A DNA stretch of 30,302 nucleotides, taken from Lachnoclostridium sp. UBA6475 (lineage in GTDB: Bacteria > Bacillota > Clostridia > Lachnospirales > Lachnospiraceae). Made by a program: the position numbers and the translations under genes. The DNA lies in the NCBI GenBank assembly GCA_002435545.1, contig DJNB01000168.1, forward strand, positions 9,030 through 39,331, given 5' to 3'. Positions within the stretch are counted from its first letter, which is position 1; each line of letters starts with the position of its first letter. Under the pieces are notes generated by a model. That model ran no database searches and was not told the DNA's origin. It saw only the letters and a program-made list of their open reading frames with translations. Shown piece by piece: positions 1 through 8,303 of the stretch.

Positions 1-581
1 ACGTTATCACACAGGGAAAAGATGCCATTGTATTTCTGGATACGGATTCCGGATTTACCAAGACAGCGACCACATTTATCGATGGAAACAGAGTAACGGT
101 GTCCGACCGCGGCGGCTTTGAGATGATCTTTAACGTAGCGGGGGCAGAGGCCGGTATGGATGCAGATGTAACCGTATTGGATGCCGGATTTGTTGCGATC
201 CAGATTGGATCGAATGAGGGTCAGAGCATTGATATTTCGATTCCGGCGGTTACGTGCGAATCCCTTAACATTAATTATTGTAATGTATGTACCTTTGACG
301 GAGCGCAGGAGAGTATTACGCTGTTTGACGAAGCCATCAGCCAGGTGTCTGCCGTGCGTGCTAAATTAGGTGCTTATGAAAACCGTCTGGATTCTGCGAC
401 GACAAGTCTGGATACGACTTCCCAGAATCTGACAGAGGCTTGTTCGCGTATCGAAGATGTAGATATGGCGGCTGAAATGACCATATATACGCAGTTGACC
501 GTGCTCAGTCAGGCAGGAACTTCCATGCTCGCACAGGCCAATAACCGTCCACAGACGATTTTGCAGCTTCTTCAGGGATAA
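1..581 (+). CDS. flagellin, C-terminal part (5' end outside window)
   Basis: This is the C-terminal part of a flagellin, the subunit of the flagellar filament. The frame is open from base 3, so the gene starts upstream of the window. The visible part has a middle segment ending in a QIGSNEGQSIDISIP motif, typical of one flagellin type of Lachnospiraceae. It is followed by the classic helical C-terminal domain (SAVRAKLGAYENRLDS, SRIEDVDMAAEMT, QAGTSMLAQAN) and ends in LQLLQG. The family knowledge is that this end packs into the filament core and is bound by FliS, whose gene follows directly. Unusually, it carries at least four cysteines (TCESL, YCNVC, EACSRI); flagellins normally have none, and the complete flagellin at 8787 has none. 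A functional filament protein is likely, but a specialised minor flagellin is possible. Confidence 0.93.
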   Translation, partial: VITQGKDAIVFLDTDSGFTKTATTFIDGNRVTVSDRGGFEMIFNVAGAEAGMDADVTVLDAGFVAIQIGSNEGQSIDISIPAVTCESLNINYCNVCTFDGAQESITLFDEAISQVSAVRAKLGAYENRLDSATTSLDTTSQNLTEACSRIEDVDMAAEMTIYTQLTVLSQAGTSMLAQANNRPQTILQLLQG

Positions 582-617
582 TTTTGACCGGTATATCGAA
601 AGCGAGTGGTGAATGCA

Positions 618-1097
618 ATGGATAAAGAAAAATTGAATGCTTATGCAGCGCGTGTATCACAGGCCAACCGAAGCGAACTGGTTGTGATCATTTACGAGGC
701 ATTTTTGGATAGTGTAAAAGAAGGCGACGAGCAGATGAAACAGGGAAATATGCCGGCCTGCCGTCATGAGATGGAACGTGCCAGAGGATTTCTGACCGAA
801 TTGATGGGAAGTCTGGATTTTCAATATGAAATTTCCTATTACCTTCGCCGGTTATATATCTATGCCTATCATGAATTGTGCCAGGGCATGGCATTTCGGG
901 ACAGCGAGAGATATGCGCATGCAGTACAGATCATAGAAAAGCTGCTTTCTGCTTTCCGTGAGGTTGCAAAGCAGGATACGTCGGAAGCTGTCATGAAAAA
1001 TGTGCAGCAGATTTATGCCGGTCTTACTTATGGCCGGGGAAGTCTCCATGAGACGATCGGTGTAGATGTTGGAAAAGAACGGGGCTTTGAGGCTTAA
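618..1097 (+). CDS. fliS: flagellar export chaperone FliS
   Basis: FliS is a small cytoplasmic helical-bundle chaperone that binds the C-terminal disordered end of flagellin and delivers it to the export apparatus. The protein of about 159 residues has the family hallmarks: an N-terminal YAARVSQANRSELVVIIYE stretch followed by amphipathic helices, including FLTELMGSLDFQ and the segment around YIYAYHELCQG. It lies 36 bases after a flagellin stop codon, the normal partner arrangement. An in-frame GTG at 606 would add MVNA. I prefer the ATG at 618 because the conserved region begins right after it, but neither start has a strong ribosome binding site. The stop codon overlaps that of the convergent AraC-type gene. 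Confidence 0.9.
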   Translation: MDKEKLNAYAARVSQANRSELVVIIYEAFLDSVKEGDEQMKQGNMPACRHEMERARGFLTELMGSLDFQYEISYYLRRLYIYAYHELCQGMAFRDSERYAHAVQIIEKLLSAFREVAKQDTSEAVMKNVQQIYAGLTYGRGSLHETIGVDVGKERGFEA

Positions 1098-1867
1098 AAG
1101 GAGCGGTGTTCTTTTCGATATTGATTGGGAGTGATATTTTCGTGCCGTTTAAACTGGCGGCAGAAATGTTCGACATTGTGGTAGCCGCAGGCAAAACTGA
1201 TCTCCTGAATGCTGTCAGTCGTACGGCTGAGAAGCACCTTTGAGTGTTCAATGCGGCTTTCAATCACTTCATTAATGCAGGAAATGTGTGCGAATGCCTT
1301 GTACTGTTTTTGCAGGGCACGCACACTTAAATTTACATATTTTGCCATATATTCTAATGTCCAGTCGTATTCCGGGTGGGCGTAGATCGTATTTCTAAGA
1401 TCAATCAGACGATCGCGGTATCGCGATAAATCCGAATTAAAAAAAGCATAATCGTGAAGACGGTGGAAGATAATATGCATCAATTCTTCCAAAACCAGCT
1501 GACGGCTGTTATGATTCCAGTAATTTTCTCTGGCGACATCTATAAAATACTCTCGGTAACAGCCAAAATCCGGGCAGAAAATAGGAATTCCAAAAGGGAT
1601 GTACCCTTCGGTAAAAAGCGCTTCATCGCAATTAAACCGGATCCATGTATAAAGAAGTTTTCCGGACTTTGCATGGTAATGAATGTGCTGACCCGGTTTG
1701 TATAAGATACAGTGATGCTCCGGAAATTCCTGCATTTCTCCGTTTACTTCGACGATAACCGCAGAGTCAAATAACATAATTTCGTATTCGCCCTGAGAGA
1801 AAAAAAGATCATCGACAAAACCTTCCGGCATCTCATGGTCAACCATTGCATAAATTACTTTGATCAT
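1094..1867 (-). CDS. AraC family transcriptional regulator
   Basis: The protein of 257 residues has an N-terminal cupin-like effector domain (about residues 10-90, with HHCILYKPGQHIHYH typical of AraC sugar sensors). Its C-terminal double helix-turn-helix covers about residues 155-255 and ends with IQEISFACGYHNVEHFCRQFK and the ITPNQYRK signature. I chose the start at 1867 because it has a good ribosome binding site (AAAGGAAG) eight bases upstream; a longer frame to 1945 has none. It is transcribed divergently from the secreted GH43 gene at 2080 and probably controls it. The substrate is not shown by the sequence; arabinose, xylose or their oligosaccharides are inferred. The motif AAGTGTGCC occurs on both sides of the shared intergenic region, in opposite orientation. 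Confidence 0.9.
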   Translation of the reverse strand: MIKVIYAMVDHEMPEGFVDDLFFSQGEYEIMLFDSAVIVEVNGEMQEFPEHHCILYKPGQHIHYHAKSGKLLYTWIRFNCDEALFTEGYIPFGIPIFCPDFGCYREYFIDVARENYWNHNSRQLVLEELMHIIFHRLHDYAFFNSDLSRYRDRLIDLRNTIYAHPEYDWTLEYMAKYVNLSVRALQKQYKAFAHISCINEVIESRIEHSKVLLSRTTDSIQEISFACGYHNVEHFCRQFKRHENITPNQYRKEHRSF

Positions 1868-2009
1868 AAACCGGCACACTTCCTTTCTTAATTGTAATCT
1901 TTTCATGATATAGCGTATTATATCAATAATTTTTGAAAAAATCAAGAAATAATAGTGTTTATAAAATATAAGTGTGCCAGATAGATCAAAAAATGAAGTA
2001 CATAGATCA

Positions 2010-2038
2010 TTGTAACAAGAGTAAAAAAGAGGTATGAT
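2010..2038 (+). promoter_or_regulatory. sigma-A-type promoter of the secreted GH43 gene
   Basis: A -35 box TTGTAA (2010-2015) and a -10 box TATGAT (2033-2038) are 17 bases apart, 41 bases upstream of the ATG at 2080, which has an AAGGAGG ribosome binding site. Just upstream, AAGTGTGCC at 1969-1978 repeats in inverted orientation in the leader of the divergent AraC-type gene (about 1872-1880), a possible operator pair. Promoter by inspection only. Confidence 0.6.
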
Positions 2039-2079
2039 GTGGATAACAAATTTGAAAGAAATAAGGAGGTTTACAATTT

Positions 2080-4653
2080 ATGAAGAGAAAAATATGCAGT
2101 ATTGTATTATCTACGGCACTTGTTGTCTCTTTAGCAGCCGGCGCAGGCGGAGAAGATGCGCAGGCGGCAAAGAAGGCAAAACTTGGAACAAAGAAAATTA
2201 CATTGACACAAGGCAAGACCAAAAAGATCAAAGTAAAGAACAAAAAGAAGGGCTGCCGTTATACGTTTACTTCCAATAAAAAGAAAGTAGCAACGGTAAC
2301 CAAAGCCGGAAAAGTGAAAGCGGTAGCAGCAGGAACGGCGAAGATTACAGTCAAGGAAGTTTCGAAAAAAGGTAAAAAAAGAAACGTTGGAGTCGTAAAG
2401 GTGCTGGTAAAAAATGGAAGCCAATCAACCGCAGCTCCACAACAAACCGAAACTTCAAAGGCAACGGAAGTTCCGAAAACAACGGAGGCACCAAAAACCT
2501 CGGAAGCACCAAAGGCGACTAACGCACCACAGACAACGACAACACCGGGAGGAACAAACGTGACAGAAACACCAAAAACAACGGAGACGCCAGCGCCATC
2601 TGCGAGTGCAACGGCAGCTCCACAGGAATCCAAGGAACCGACAAAAGGAACAAAGTCCGTATCGGTTTATCTGGATGAGATTTCCGAAACAAACAAAATT
2701 GCAGAAGTAAATGGTCCGGGATTAGATCCGACACCGGTTCCGACGGAAGCACCTGCTGGCGAAGCAACTCCGGTACCGACACCGGCAGTTATCGTAAATG
2801 CAAACATGGAAGATGGTGGTACAGATCCAATTGCAAAACGCGGCGGTGTTGGTTTTACGGTTGTAGACGATGGAGCAAATGGTACAACTAAGAGCGTAAA
2901 AGTGACAGGACGTACTCAGGATTGGCATGGAGCAGCCATTGATATAACTTCCTTTGCAGAGACAGATAACGATTATGAGATCGTATTTTATGCAAAACAG
3001 GAAACAGGCAAAACTTACAAAATTGATCTTTCTATGCAGTATGTTGATGCAAGCGGTGAGACAAAATATGCCGGCATCAAGTCATTTGACCTTGAGAGCG
3101 GTGAATGGACCAAATGCGAAGCTAAGATGAACATTCCTGAGCATAAAGGTGAGATTTTAGCTTACTGGCAGTCAGAATATGGAACAAATAACTATATGGA
3201 TTTTCAACTTGATGAAATAACCGTCAAAGGAGTGGCAAAAGCGGTAGCAGGCGAAGATTTCCCTGATCTTTCCCTTGGTTTAGGAAAGACAACCGTTGGA
3301 AACCCTGTTATGACATCCCGTCTGACTGCAGATCCATACGCAATGGAGTACGACGGCAGAATTTATGTATACGGTACCAACGATTCTCAGCAGTATGAGA
3401 AGACACCGGATGCAGACAACAATTATTCTAAGATTAATACCATTAACGTTTATTCAACAGATGACATGGTAAACTGGACAGACCACGGTGCAATTGCTGT
3501 AGCAGGTTCCAAGGGAGCTGCAAAATGGGCTTCTAACTCCTGGGCTCCGGCAGTATGTCATAAGACAATCAATGGAAAAGAAAAATTCTTCTTGTATTTC
3601 GCTGACAATGGAAGTGGAATCGGAGTTCTGGAAGCAGACAGTCCGACAGGACCTTGGAGAGATCCAATTGGAAAACAGTTGATCAGCCGCAGCACACCGG
3701 GATGTTCCGGATCCGAGATTGGCTGGCTGTTTGACCCTGCTGTACTGGTAGATGATGATGGAACTGGATATCTGTATTTTGGTGGAATCGGAGATACGAC
3801 AGACAAACCAACCGATTTTATCAAGAACCCAAAATGTGGACGAGTTGTAAAACTGGCAGACGATATGATAAGTCTGGACGGTGATCCGGTAACCATTGAT
3901 GCGCCTTATATGTTTGAGGATTCCGGTATCAATAAAATTGGTGATAAATACTACTATAGTTATTGTACCAACTGGACGAACTTCTCCGGACGCGATGCCG
4001 ATGTACCGACGGCAAACATTGCGGTGATGGAAAGTGACAATCCGATGACAGGATTCAAATTTGTCGGCTGTGTATTGAAAAATCCGGGAACATATTTTGG
4101 AGCAAGTGGTAATAACCATCATTGTTTTGCAGAATTCAAGGGAACCTGGTATGCGTTCTATCACACCAAAAAAGACACACTGGCGCTTGGAACAAAGGGC
4201 GATTACAGAACGACTTACGCAGATGTTTTGAATCTGGGAGATAATGGAAACTTTACAAATGCGGATGGATCCGTGGCAGATACGAAAATGACAGCCGCCG
4301 GAGTGGCAGCAGTCGGAACGGTAAATCCTTACAATACGATAGAAGCAGAGTCTTTCGCAATTGCAAACCGGGTAGGAACGATCGCAAATAGCGAAGCAAG
4401 TTCCAATGCATTGTGGAATGGCGCAAATTATTCACTTTACAATACAGAAGCAGGAAGTTATATCGGAGTTGCCAATGTAGATTTTGGTGATGACGGAGCT
4501 TCTACAGTCAGCATGAAATTAAGTGATACTTCGATGACAGAGTATAAAGAATGCATCGCTGCACTCAATAAAAAAGTAACCGGAAAGCATACGATATACT
4601 TTGTATTTGAGAAAACAAATATTTTGACAGACAGTTGGAAATTTGATAAATAA
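2080..4653 (+). CDS. secreted modular GH43 hydrolase with Ig-like, CBM22-like and CBM6-like domains
   Basis: This 857-residue extracellular enzyme probably removes arabinose or xylose side groups from arabinoxylan. Order of parts: signal peptide (1-29); Lys-rich bacterial Ig-like (Big_2-type) module (31-112); Thr/Pro/Glu-rich linker with repeated TEAP-like units (113-238); a CBM22/CBM4_9-like jelly roll (about 240-385, TGRTQDWHGAAIDIT); a GH43 five-bladed propeller (about 402-740); and a C-terminal CBM6-like domain (about 755-857). The three GH43 acids are visible: D418 (TADPYAME), D552 (LFDPAVLVDDDG) and E613 (MFEDSGINK). The stretch EDSGINKIGDKYYYSYC resembles arabinoxylan arabinofuranohydrolases of the XynD type. 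The CBM6-like part seems to lack about 20 central residues. It lies divergent to an AraC regulator. Family is sure; exact specificity is inferred. Confidence 0.92.
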   Translation: MKRKICSIVLSTALVVSLAAGAGGEDAQAAKKAKLGTKKITLTQGKTKKIKVKNKKKGCRYTFTSNKKKVATVTKAGKVKAVAAGTAKITVKEVSKKGKKRNVGVVKVLVKNGSQSTAAPQQTETSKATEVPKTTEAPKTSEAPKATNAPQTTTTPGGTNVTETPKTTETPAPSASATAAPQESKEPTKGTKSVSVYLDEISETNKIAEVNGPGLDPTPVPTEAPAGEATPVPTPAVIVNANMEDGGTDPIAKRGGVGFTVVDDGANGTTKSVKVTGRTQDWHGAAIDITSFAETDNDYEIVFYAKQETGKTYKIDLSMQYVDASGETKYAGIKSFDLESGEWTKCEAKMNIPEHKGEILAYWQSEYGTNNYMDFQLDEITVKGVAKAVAGEDFPDLSLGLGKTTVGNPVMTSRLTADPYAMEYDGRIYVYGTNDSQQYEKTPDADNNYSKINTINVYSTDDMVNWTDHGAIAVAGSKGAAKWASNSWAPAVCHKTINGKEKFFLYFADNGSGIGVLEADSPTGPWRDPIGKQLISRSTPGCSGSEIGWLFDPAVLVDDDGTGYLYFGGIGDTTDKPTDFIKNPKCGRVVKLADDMISLDGDPVTIDAPYMFEDSGINKIGDKYYYSYCTNWTNFSGRDADVPTANIAVMESDNPMTGFKFVGCVLKNPGTYFGASGNNHHCFAEFKGTWYAFYHTKKDTLALGTKGDYRTTYADVLNLGDNGNFTNADGSVADTKMTAAGVAAVGTVNPYNTIEAESFAIANRVGTIANSEASSNALWNGANYSLYNTEAGSYIGVANVDFGDDGASTVSMKLSDTSMTEYKECIAALNKKVTGKHTIYFVFEKTNILTDSWKFDK

Positions 4654-4711
4654 AAAATAAGAGGCAATACTCTTACCCCTAATCTTTTTTATAATTATAG
4701 TTTTTCGTTAC

Positions 4712-4772
4712 AAAGGAGCTGTGTAAATGATACGCAGCTCCTTTTGCGTGCGCCTTGCGGCGCACGTTTCTT
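4712..4772 (+). terminator. two hairpins between the GH43 and map genes
   Basis: The first hairpin pairs AAAGGAGCTG (4712-4721) with CAGCTCCTTT (4735-4744), ending in TTTT. The second pairs CGTGCGCC (4747-4754) with GGCGCACG (4759-4766) around a TTGC loop, followed by TTTCTTT. They sit between the ends of convergent genes and probably stop transcription in both directions. A weaker stem, TAAGAG/CTCTTA, lies at 4658-4675. Confidence 0.7.
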
Positions 4773-4793
4773 TACAGTATAATTTTGCGATTC

Positions 4794-5669
4794 TTAACGG
4801 GAAAGAATTTCATTTCCGGTTTCTGTGATAACGAGAGTGTATTCCCATTGGGCAGAAGGCTTGCCATCGTCGGTATAGATGGTCCAGCCGTCATCCTCAT
4901 CGCAGAATACATCGGAAGTTCCCATATTGATCATTGGTTCGATGGTGATCGTCATACCTGGGACAAGGAGCATCCCCGTGCCCGGTTCGCCGATATGTGG
5001 AACCCACGGTTCTTCGTGAAATTCTACGCCGACACCATGTCCCCCGATCTCTACGACAACGCTGTAGCCGTTTTCTTTGGCACGTTTATTGATCACATAT
5101 CCAAAATCTCCCAGTGTCGTCCAAGGCTTTGCGATACCGACCGCCTCGTCGAGACATTCTTTCGTTACCTGAACCAGTTTTTTCTTTTCTTCGCTGACTT
5201 CGCCGATTAAAAACATACGGGAAGCATCTCCATAGAAGCCGTCTACAATTGTAGTACAATCTACATTTATAATTTCGCCACTCTGCAAAATGCGTTCCGG
5301 ATCCGGAATTCCATGACATACCACTTCGTCAATGGAAGTGCAGACATTTTTAGGATATCCCTGATAGCCGAGGCAGGCACAGATGCCGCCAAGTTCCGCC
5401 GTTCGTTTGGCTACAAGGTCGTCAATTTCCTGCGTGGACACGCCTTCGCCGATCATTTCCGCGACGGCGTCAAGTACCATCGAGTTGATCTCGCCGGCTT
5501 TTCGTATGCCTTCAATCTGCGCCGGCGTTTTGATGATACTGCGGGGCGGCTCTTCTGCGTGCGGATACGTCAGCATATAATGTTCAATCTTTTCGTCAAA
5601 TGCCATATGACAGCTTTTATATTTTCTGCCGCTGCCACACCAGCATGCTTCATTTCTACCTAATTTCAC
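4794..5669 (-). CDS. map: methionine aminopeptidase type I with N-terminal SEC-C zinc motif
   Basis: This cytoplasmic metalloprotease removes the initiator methionine from nascent proteins. The pita-bread fold residues are all present: H119 (CHGIPD), metal ligands D137, D148, H211 (GGHGVG), E244 (TIEPMI) and E276 (WEYTLV). An N-terminal SEC-C zinc-binding motif (CWCGSGRKYKSCH, residues 9-21) precedes the catalytic domain, a fusion common in Clostridia. Length (291 residues) is normal for this fused form. The start is a GTG with only a weak purine stretch upstream; no in-frame ATG fits before the SEC-C motif. It follows mtnN after 20 bases on the same strand, so the two are probably co-transcribed. 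Confidence 0.95.
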   Translation of the reverse strand: MKLGRNEACWCGSGRKYKSCHMAFDEKIEHYMLTYPHAEEPPRSIIKTPAQIEGIRKAGEINSMVLDAVAEMIGEGVSTQEIDDLVAKRTAELGGICACLGYQGYPKNVCTSIDEVVCHGIPDPERILQSGEIINVDCTTIVDGFYGDASRMFLIGEVSEEKKKLVQVTKECLDEAVGIAKPWTTLGDFGYVINKRAKENGYSVVVEIGGHGVGVEFHEEPWVPHIGEPGTGMLLVPGMTITIEPMINMGTSDVFCDEDDGWTIYTDDGKPSAQWEYTLVITETGNEILSR

Positions 5670-5689
5670 GATTATGTCATCTTCTTTCT

Positions 5690-6412
5690 TTATAATGTAA
5701 TGATACCATTGTCTTTTAATAATATATACAATTCTTTTAATAAGGCGACGGTGTGAGTGATCGCCTGTCTGGCAAATGTTGGATAATCCATGTGCCCGGA
5801 GTTGTCTGCTTTATCGGAGATTGCGCGGATAATTAAAAATGGAACGTGGTTCAGGTAGGCGGTTTGTGCCATTGCCGCCCCTTCCATCTCGGCGCAGTCC
5901 CCTTCAAACGTATCGATCAGATACTGCTTTTTTTCACCATCCGCAATGAACTGGTCACCGCTCACTACTTTTCCGATATGGCAGATTATGTCAGAATTTG
6001 CTTTTTCACACGCCTTTTTTGCCAGTTTGACAAGTGTTTCATCTGCGGCAAAGATGGATTCTTCCATCCGCGGAATGATGCCGACCGGATCTCCGAGTGG
6101 CGAAACATCCATGTCGTGCTGCTGGGCGCAGCGTGAAAGCACGATGTCACCAATTTCCAATGTATTGTTGAGCGAGCCGGCAACTCCTGTATTTATCACG
6201 GCATCAACCGAGAAAATGTCAATCAGGATCTGTGTGCAGACTGCCATATTTACTTTACCAATGCCGCTTACGACAACGACGGTTTTTAATCCCCACAGAT
6301 TTCCTTCTACAAAAGTCATGCCTGCTTTGGTCATTTCTGTTGTATCGGTCATCTGTTCTTTCAGAATGGCGACTTCCTCCTCCATCGCGCCGATCAATCC
6401 TATGGTATTCAT
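5690..6412 (-). CDS. mtnN: 5'-methylthioadenosine/S-adenosylhomocysteine nucleosidase
   Basis: This enzyme cleaves the glycosidic bond of methylthioadenosine and S-adenosylhomocysteine, releasing adenine. It links methionine salvage, removal of SAM by-products and, in species with LuxS, AI-2 formation. The 240-residue protein has the family motifs: GLIGAMEEEV at the N-terminus, INTGVAGSL, VVSGDQFI, the EMEGAA motif with the purine-site glutamate, and RAISDKAD with the catalytic aspartate. A strong GGAGG lies nine bases before the ATG. The leader holds an extended -10 sequence (TGCTATACT, minus strand, about 6444-6452). It heads a two-gene unit with map; both act on methionine metabolism in the broad sense. 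Confidence 0.95.
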   Translation of the reverse strand: MNTIGLIGAMEEEVAILKEQMTDTTEMTKAGMTFVEGNLWGLKTVVVVSGIGKVNMAVCTQILIDIFSVDAVINTGVAGSLNNTLEIGDIVLSRCAQQHDMDVSPLGDPVGIIPRMEESIFAADETLVKLAKKACEKANSDIICHIGKVVSGDQFIADGEKKQYLIDTFEGDCAEMEGAAMAQTAYLNHVPFLIIRAISDKADNSGHMDYPTFARQAITHTVALLKELYILLKDNGIITL

Positions 6413-6489
6413 GCAACTACCTCCAAAAATTTTACTACTTTGTAGTATAGCATAAATTACAAAAGAATGCTACGAAATTATAAAAGCAG

Positions 6490-6518
6490 TTGTTTTGTCC
6501 TGCGGTTTGAGATATAAT
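6490..6518 (+). promoter_or_regulatory. promoter of the CobL-like gene
   Basis: TTGTTT (6490-6495) and a perfect TATAAT (6513-6518) are separated by 17 bases. The ATG at 6551 follows 32 bases later with a GGAGG-type ribosome binding site, so the gene has its own promoter with a short leader. Confidence 0.65.
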
Positions 6519-6550
6519 AAAAGTATCAAAAGGAACGGAGGAAATGGTTT

Positions 6551-7459
6551 ATGAAGGAACAGCTTTTTAGTAACGAGGTGATCTTGTCGTGGCTGCAGTA
6601 TTATGCCCAAAATACGGCGATTGACCTCGAACATGTTAAGATGATAGATATCACCAAAAAGAATAAAAATGTGATCCCGACCGTGGAGGCACATAAGACG
6701 ACTTTGGTGTTTACGAATGCGGGCGTAGATGATATTTTTTATCGACTTTGGAATGCCGGCCTTGGTGAATGCGACGTCTGGTACAATGAAGGTTCCAAAC
6801 CGGAAGGCGAGATTCTGAACAGCAAGGTAAAGGATATGATCGACCGTGGGATCAATGCTTCCGCCGGAATGCTCATTATCAATCCAAATGCCCGCAATAC
6901 GGCGAAGATCGGCATGGGAAATGAAATGTTCCAGAAGGGATCGATTCACTATGTGGGAAGTGAGATCCGCGCTGTCATTCTCAATAAAATGATGGTGGAT
7001 ACACAGGATAACCTCTGTGTGATCAGCGGAGAAAGTATCGCCATCGAGGCGGCATTGATCGCAGCCGAGGGAACGGTGATCGCTGTGGAATACAGCCGCG
7101 CTGACCGTGAGACGATGGAGGACAATGTGGAGCATTTTGGCCTTAGCAATGTGCAGATCGTCGATCATGTAGATGAAGAGAGCATGAGGGACTGCCCTGT
7201 ACCGGACACGGTATTTATGGTGGCTTCTGCCAGCATGGATCAGGAACTTGCGTATCTGACCGCAAAAAATCCACAGATCAATGTAGTTGTCTATACTTTG
7301 GATTTTCAGGTGGCAGCAGGTGCAAAGGCAATGCTGGAATCTCATGGCATTGAAGATGTTGAGGTGATTCAGATCGCGGTATCAACGTTATCAAGCCGCA
7401 ACTCATTTAAGCAGCAGCCGTCACCGTGGATCATCAGCGGACGCGGCGGTAAGAAATAA
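6551..7459 (+). CDS. CobL-like (CbiE/CbiT-derived) protein with degenerate SAM-binding site
   Basis: The protein of 302 residues aligns by eye with the second half of CbiE and all of CbiT, the two parts of the precorrin-6Y/cobalt-precorrin methyltransferase CobL. The N-terminal part keeps NAGLGECDVWYNEGSKPEGEI, like the GLGDxxVxVGExLxxPxERI region of CbiE. Next comes GSEIRAVILNKM, like the TKSEVRAxxLxKL that opens CbiT. The C-terminus keeps EDVEVIQIAVSTLSS and PWIISGRGGKK, like the CbiT end. The glycine-rich SAM motif (DIGAGTGSVSIEAA in CbiT) is reduced to VISGESIAIEAA near residues 157-168, and the N-terminal tetrapyrrole-methylase start is missing. No other cobalamin genes are near. It may be a non-methylating paralogue with an unknown role. 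Relationship is likely; function is unknown. Confidence 0.72.
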   Translation: MKEQLFSNEVILSWLQYYAQNTAIDLEHVKMIDITKKNKNVIPTVEAHKTTLVFTNAGVDDIFYRLWNAGLGECDVWYNEGSKPEGEILNSKVKDMIDRGINASAGMLIINPNARNTAKIGMGNEMFQKGSIHYVGSEIRAVILNKMMVDTQDNLCVISGESIAIEAALIAAEGTVIAVEYSRADRETMEDNVEHFGLSNVQIVDHVDEESMRDCPVPDTVFMVASASMDQELAYLTAKNPQINVVVYTLDFQVAAGAKAMLESHGIEDVEVIQIAVSTLSSRNSFKQQPSPWIISGRGGKK

Positions 7460-7505
7460 GAGCAGTTACGAATAATCATTGAAAAAATGTGAAAAATAAA
7501 AAAGG

Positions 7506-7546
7506 AAGAAGCGATAATTCAGGAATATGGATCGTCGCTTCTTTTC
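7506..7546 (+). terminator. terminator after the CobL-like gene
   Basis: AAGAAGCGA (7506-7514) pairs with TCGCTTCTT (7535-7543), followed by TTCT. It lies 47 bases after the stop codon. A second hairpin with a T-run (7562-7602) follows and coincides with the left inverted repeat of the recombinase segment. Confidence 0.65.
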
Positions 7547-7570
7547 TAATTATAAAAATAAGAAAAAATG

Positions 7571-7596
7571 CAACATTTGTTACTATAATGTTGCAT
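7571..7596 (+). repeat. left inverted repeat of the recombinase segment (candidate recombination site)
   Basis: TTGTTACTATAATGTTGCAT (7577-7596) is found again, exactly and inverted, at 8304-8323. With one mismatch the match extends six bases further (CAACAT here), giving 26 bases. The repeat has its own dyad, ATGCAACAT ... ATGTTGCAT around an 11-base centre, as expected of a tyrosine recombinase core site. Flanking A and T runs also let it form a 15-bp hairpin that could act as a terminator in both directions. Confidence 0.8.
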
Positions 7597-7648
7597 TTTT
7601 TCTTTGTATCATATATATCGGCAGATTAAAAAAATACTTTAGTCCCTT

Positions 7649-8230
7649 TTACAAAAAAGTTTCTAAAAAAACTTTATCTTTTTCTAACTGGTCAATACCA
7701 AGGTATCTTTTTGTAATTTCATACGACGAATGATTGTATATGCTCATCAGAAGAGCCGGCGGAGTTCCGTTTTTCCAGGCAAAGTAACCAAACGTTTTCC
7801 GGAGCGAGTGACAGCTGATGTTCTGCTCAAATCCATAATAATTGGATGCTTTTTTTATGATCCGAAAGGCCTGTGAGCGGCTTAAGGGATCCGGACCGGG
7901 TTTTTGTCCATGAAAAATATAACGGTTTTTATAATAGTGAGGGAGGGTTTGGCGGTAAAATTCCAAAGCCTCTTTGGCGTGCTGATTTACGATCAGAACA
8001 TTTTCTTTCCCGGTCTTTTGTTCCCACACGGTTATGTGTTCATGGTAAGAATGATCGGTTTCAGAGTATACATCACTCCAGCAGAGTCCCAAGATGTCAC
8101 TGATGCGGAGTGCGGAATTTAAGCCAAATACAATAAGCGCGTAATTTCGTGGGTTTGGCTCAATATCCCGATAATAGTTTCGAAATTTCTTTAACTTTTC
8201 TTCGTCTTTGATTGGTTGTGTCTTGCTCAT
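7649..8230 (-). CDS. small tyrosine recombinase (FimB/RecV-like size)
   Basis: This is a catalytic-domain-only site-specific recombinase of 193 residues. All catalytic residues can be seen: R42 (SALRISD), K72 (QKTGKE), H141 and R144 (CHSLRKT), H167 (YNHSS) and the nucleophile Y176 (KRYLGI). The size and the missing arm-binding domain recall FimB, FimE and the phase-variation recombinases of Clostridioides, and not phage integrases. The ATG at 8230 has GGAGGAAATA directly upstream; a longer frame to 8296 has none. The gene lies wholly between two inverted copies of a 26-base repeat and next to csrA and a flagellin gene. Inversion of its own segment is the simplest inferred role. Alternatives are a housekeeping recombinase or a relic of a mobile element. 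Confidence 0.9.
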   Translation of the reverse strand: MSKTQPIKDEEKLKKFRNYYRDIEPNPRNYALIVFGLNSALRISDILGLCWSDVYSETDHSYHEHITVWEQKTGKENVLIVNQHAKEALEFYRQTLPHYYKNRYIFHGQKPGPDPLSRSQAFRIIKKASNYYGFEQNISCHSLRKTFGYFAWKNGTPPALLMSIYNHSSYEITKRYLGIDQLEKDKVFLETFL

Positions 8231-8303
8231 TATTTCCTCCATTCTAAAGTGCAGAAGGCACTTCGTCCTATTTATCTGGATGCTATATCCAGGCACAGCT
8301 TAC

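Noticed and set aside
6470..7345. Minus-strand frame of 291 codons
   Set aside because: It is antisense to the CobL-like gene, which has a promoter, ribosome binding site and homology. The antisense product is Cys/His/Ile-rich and looks like a shadow.
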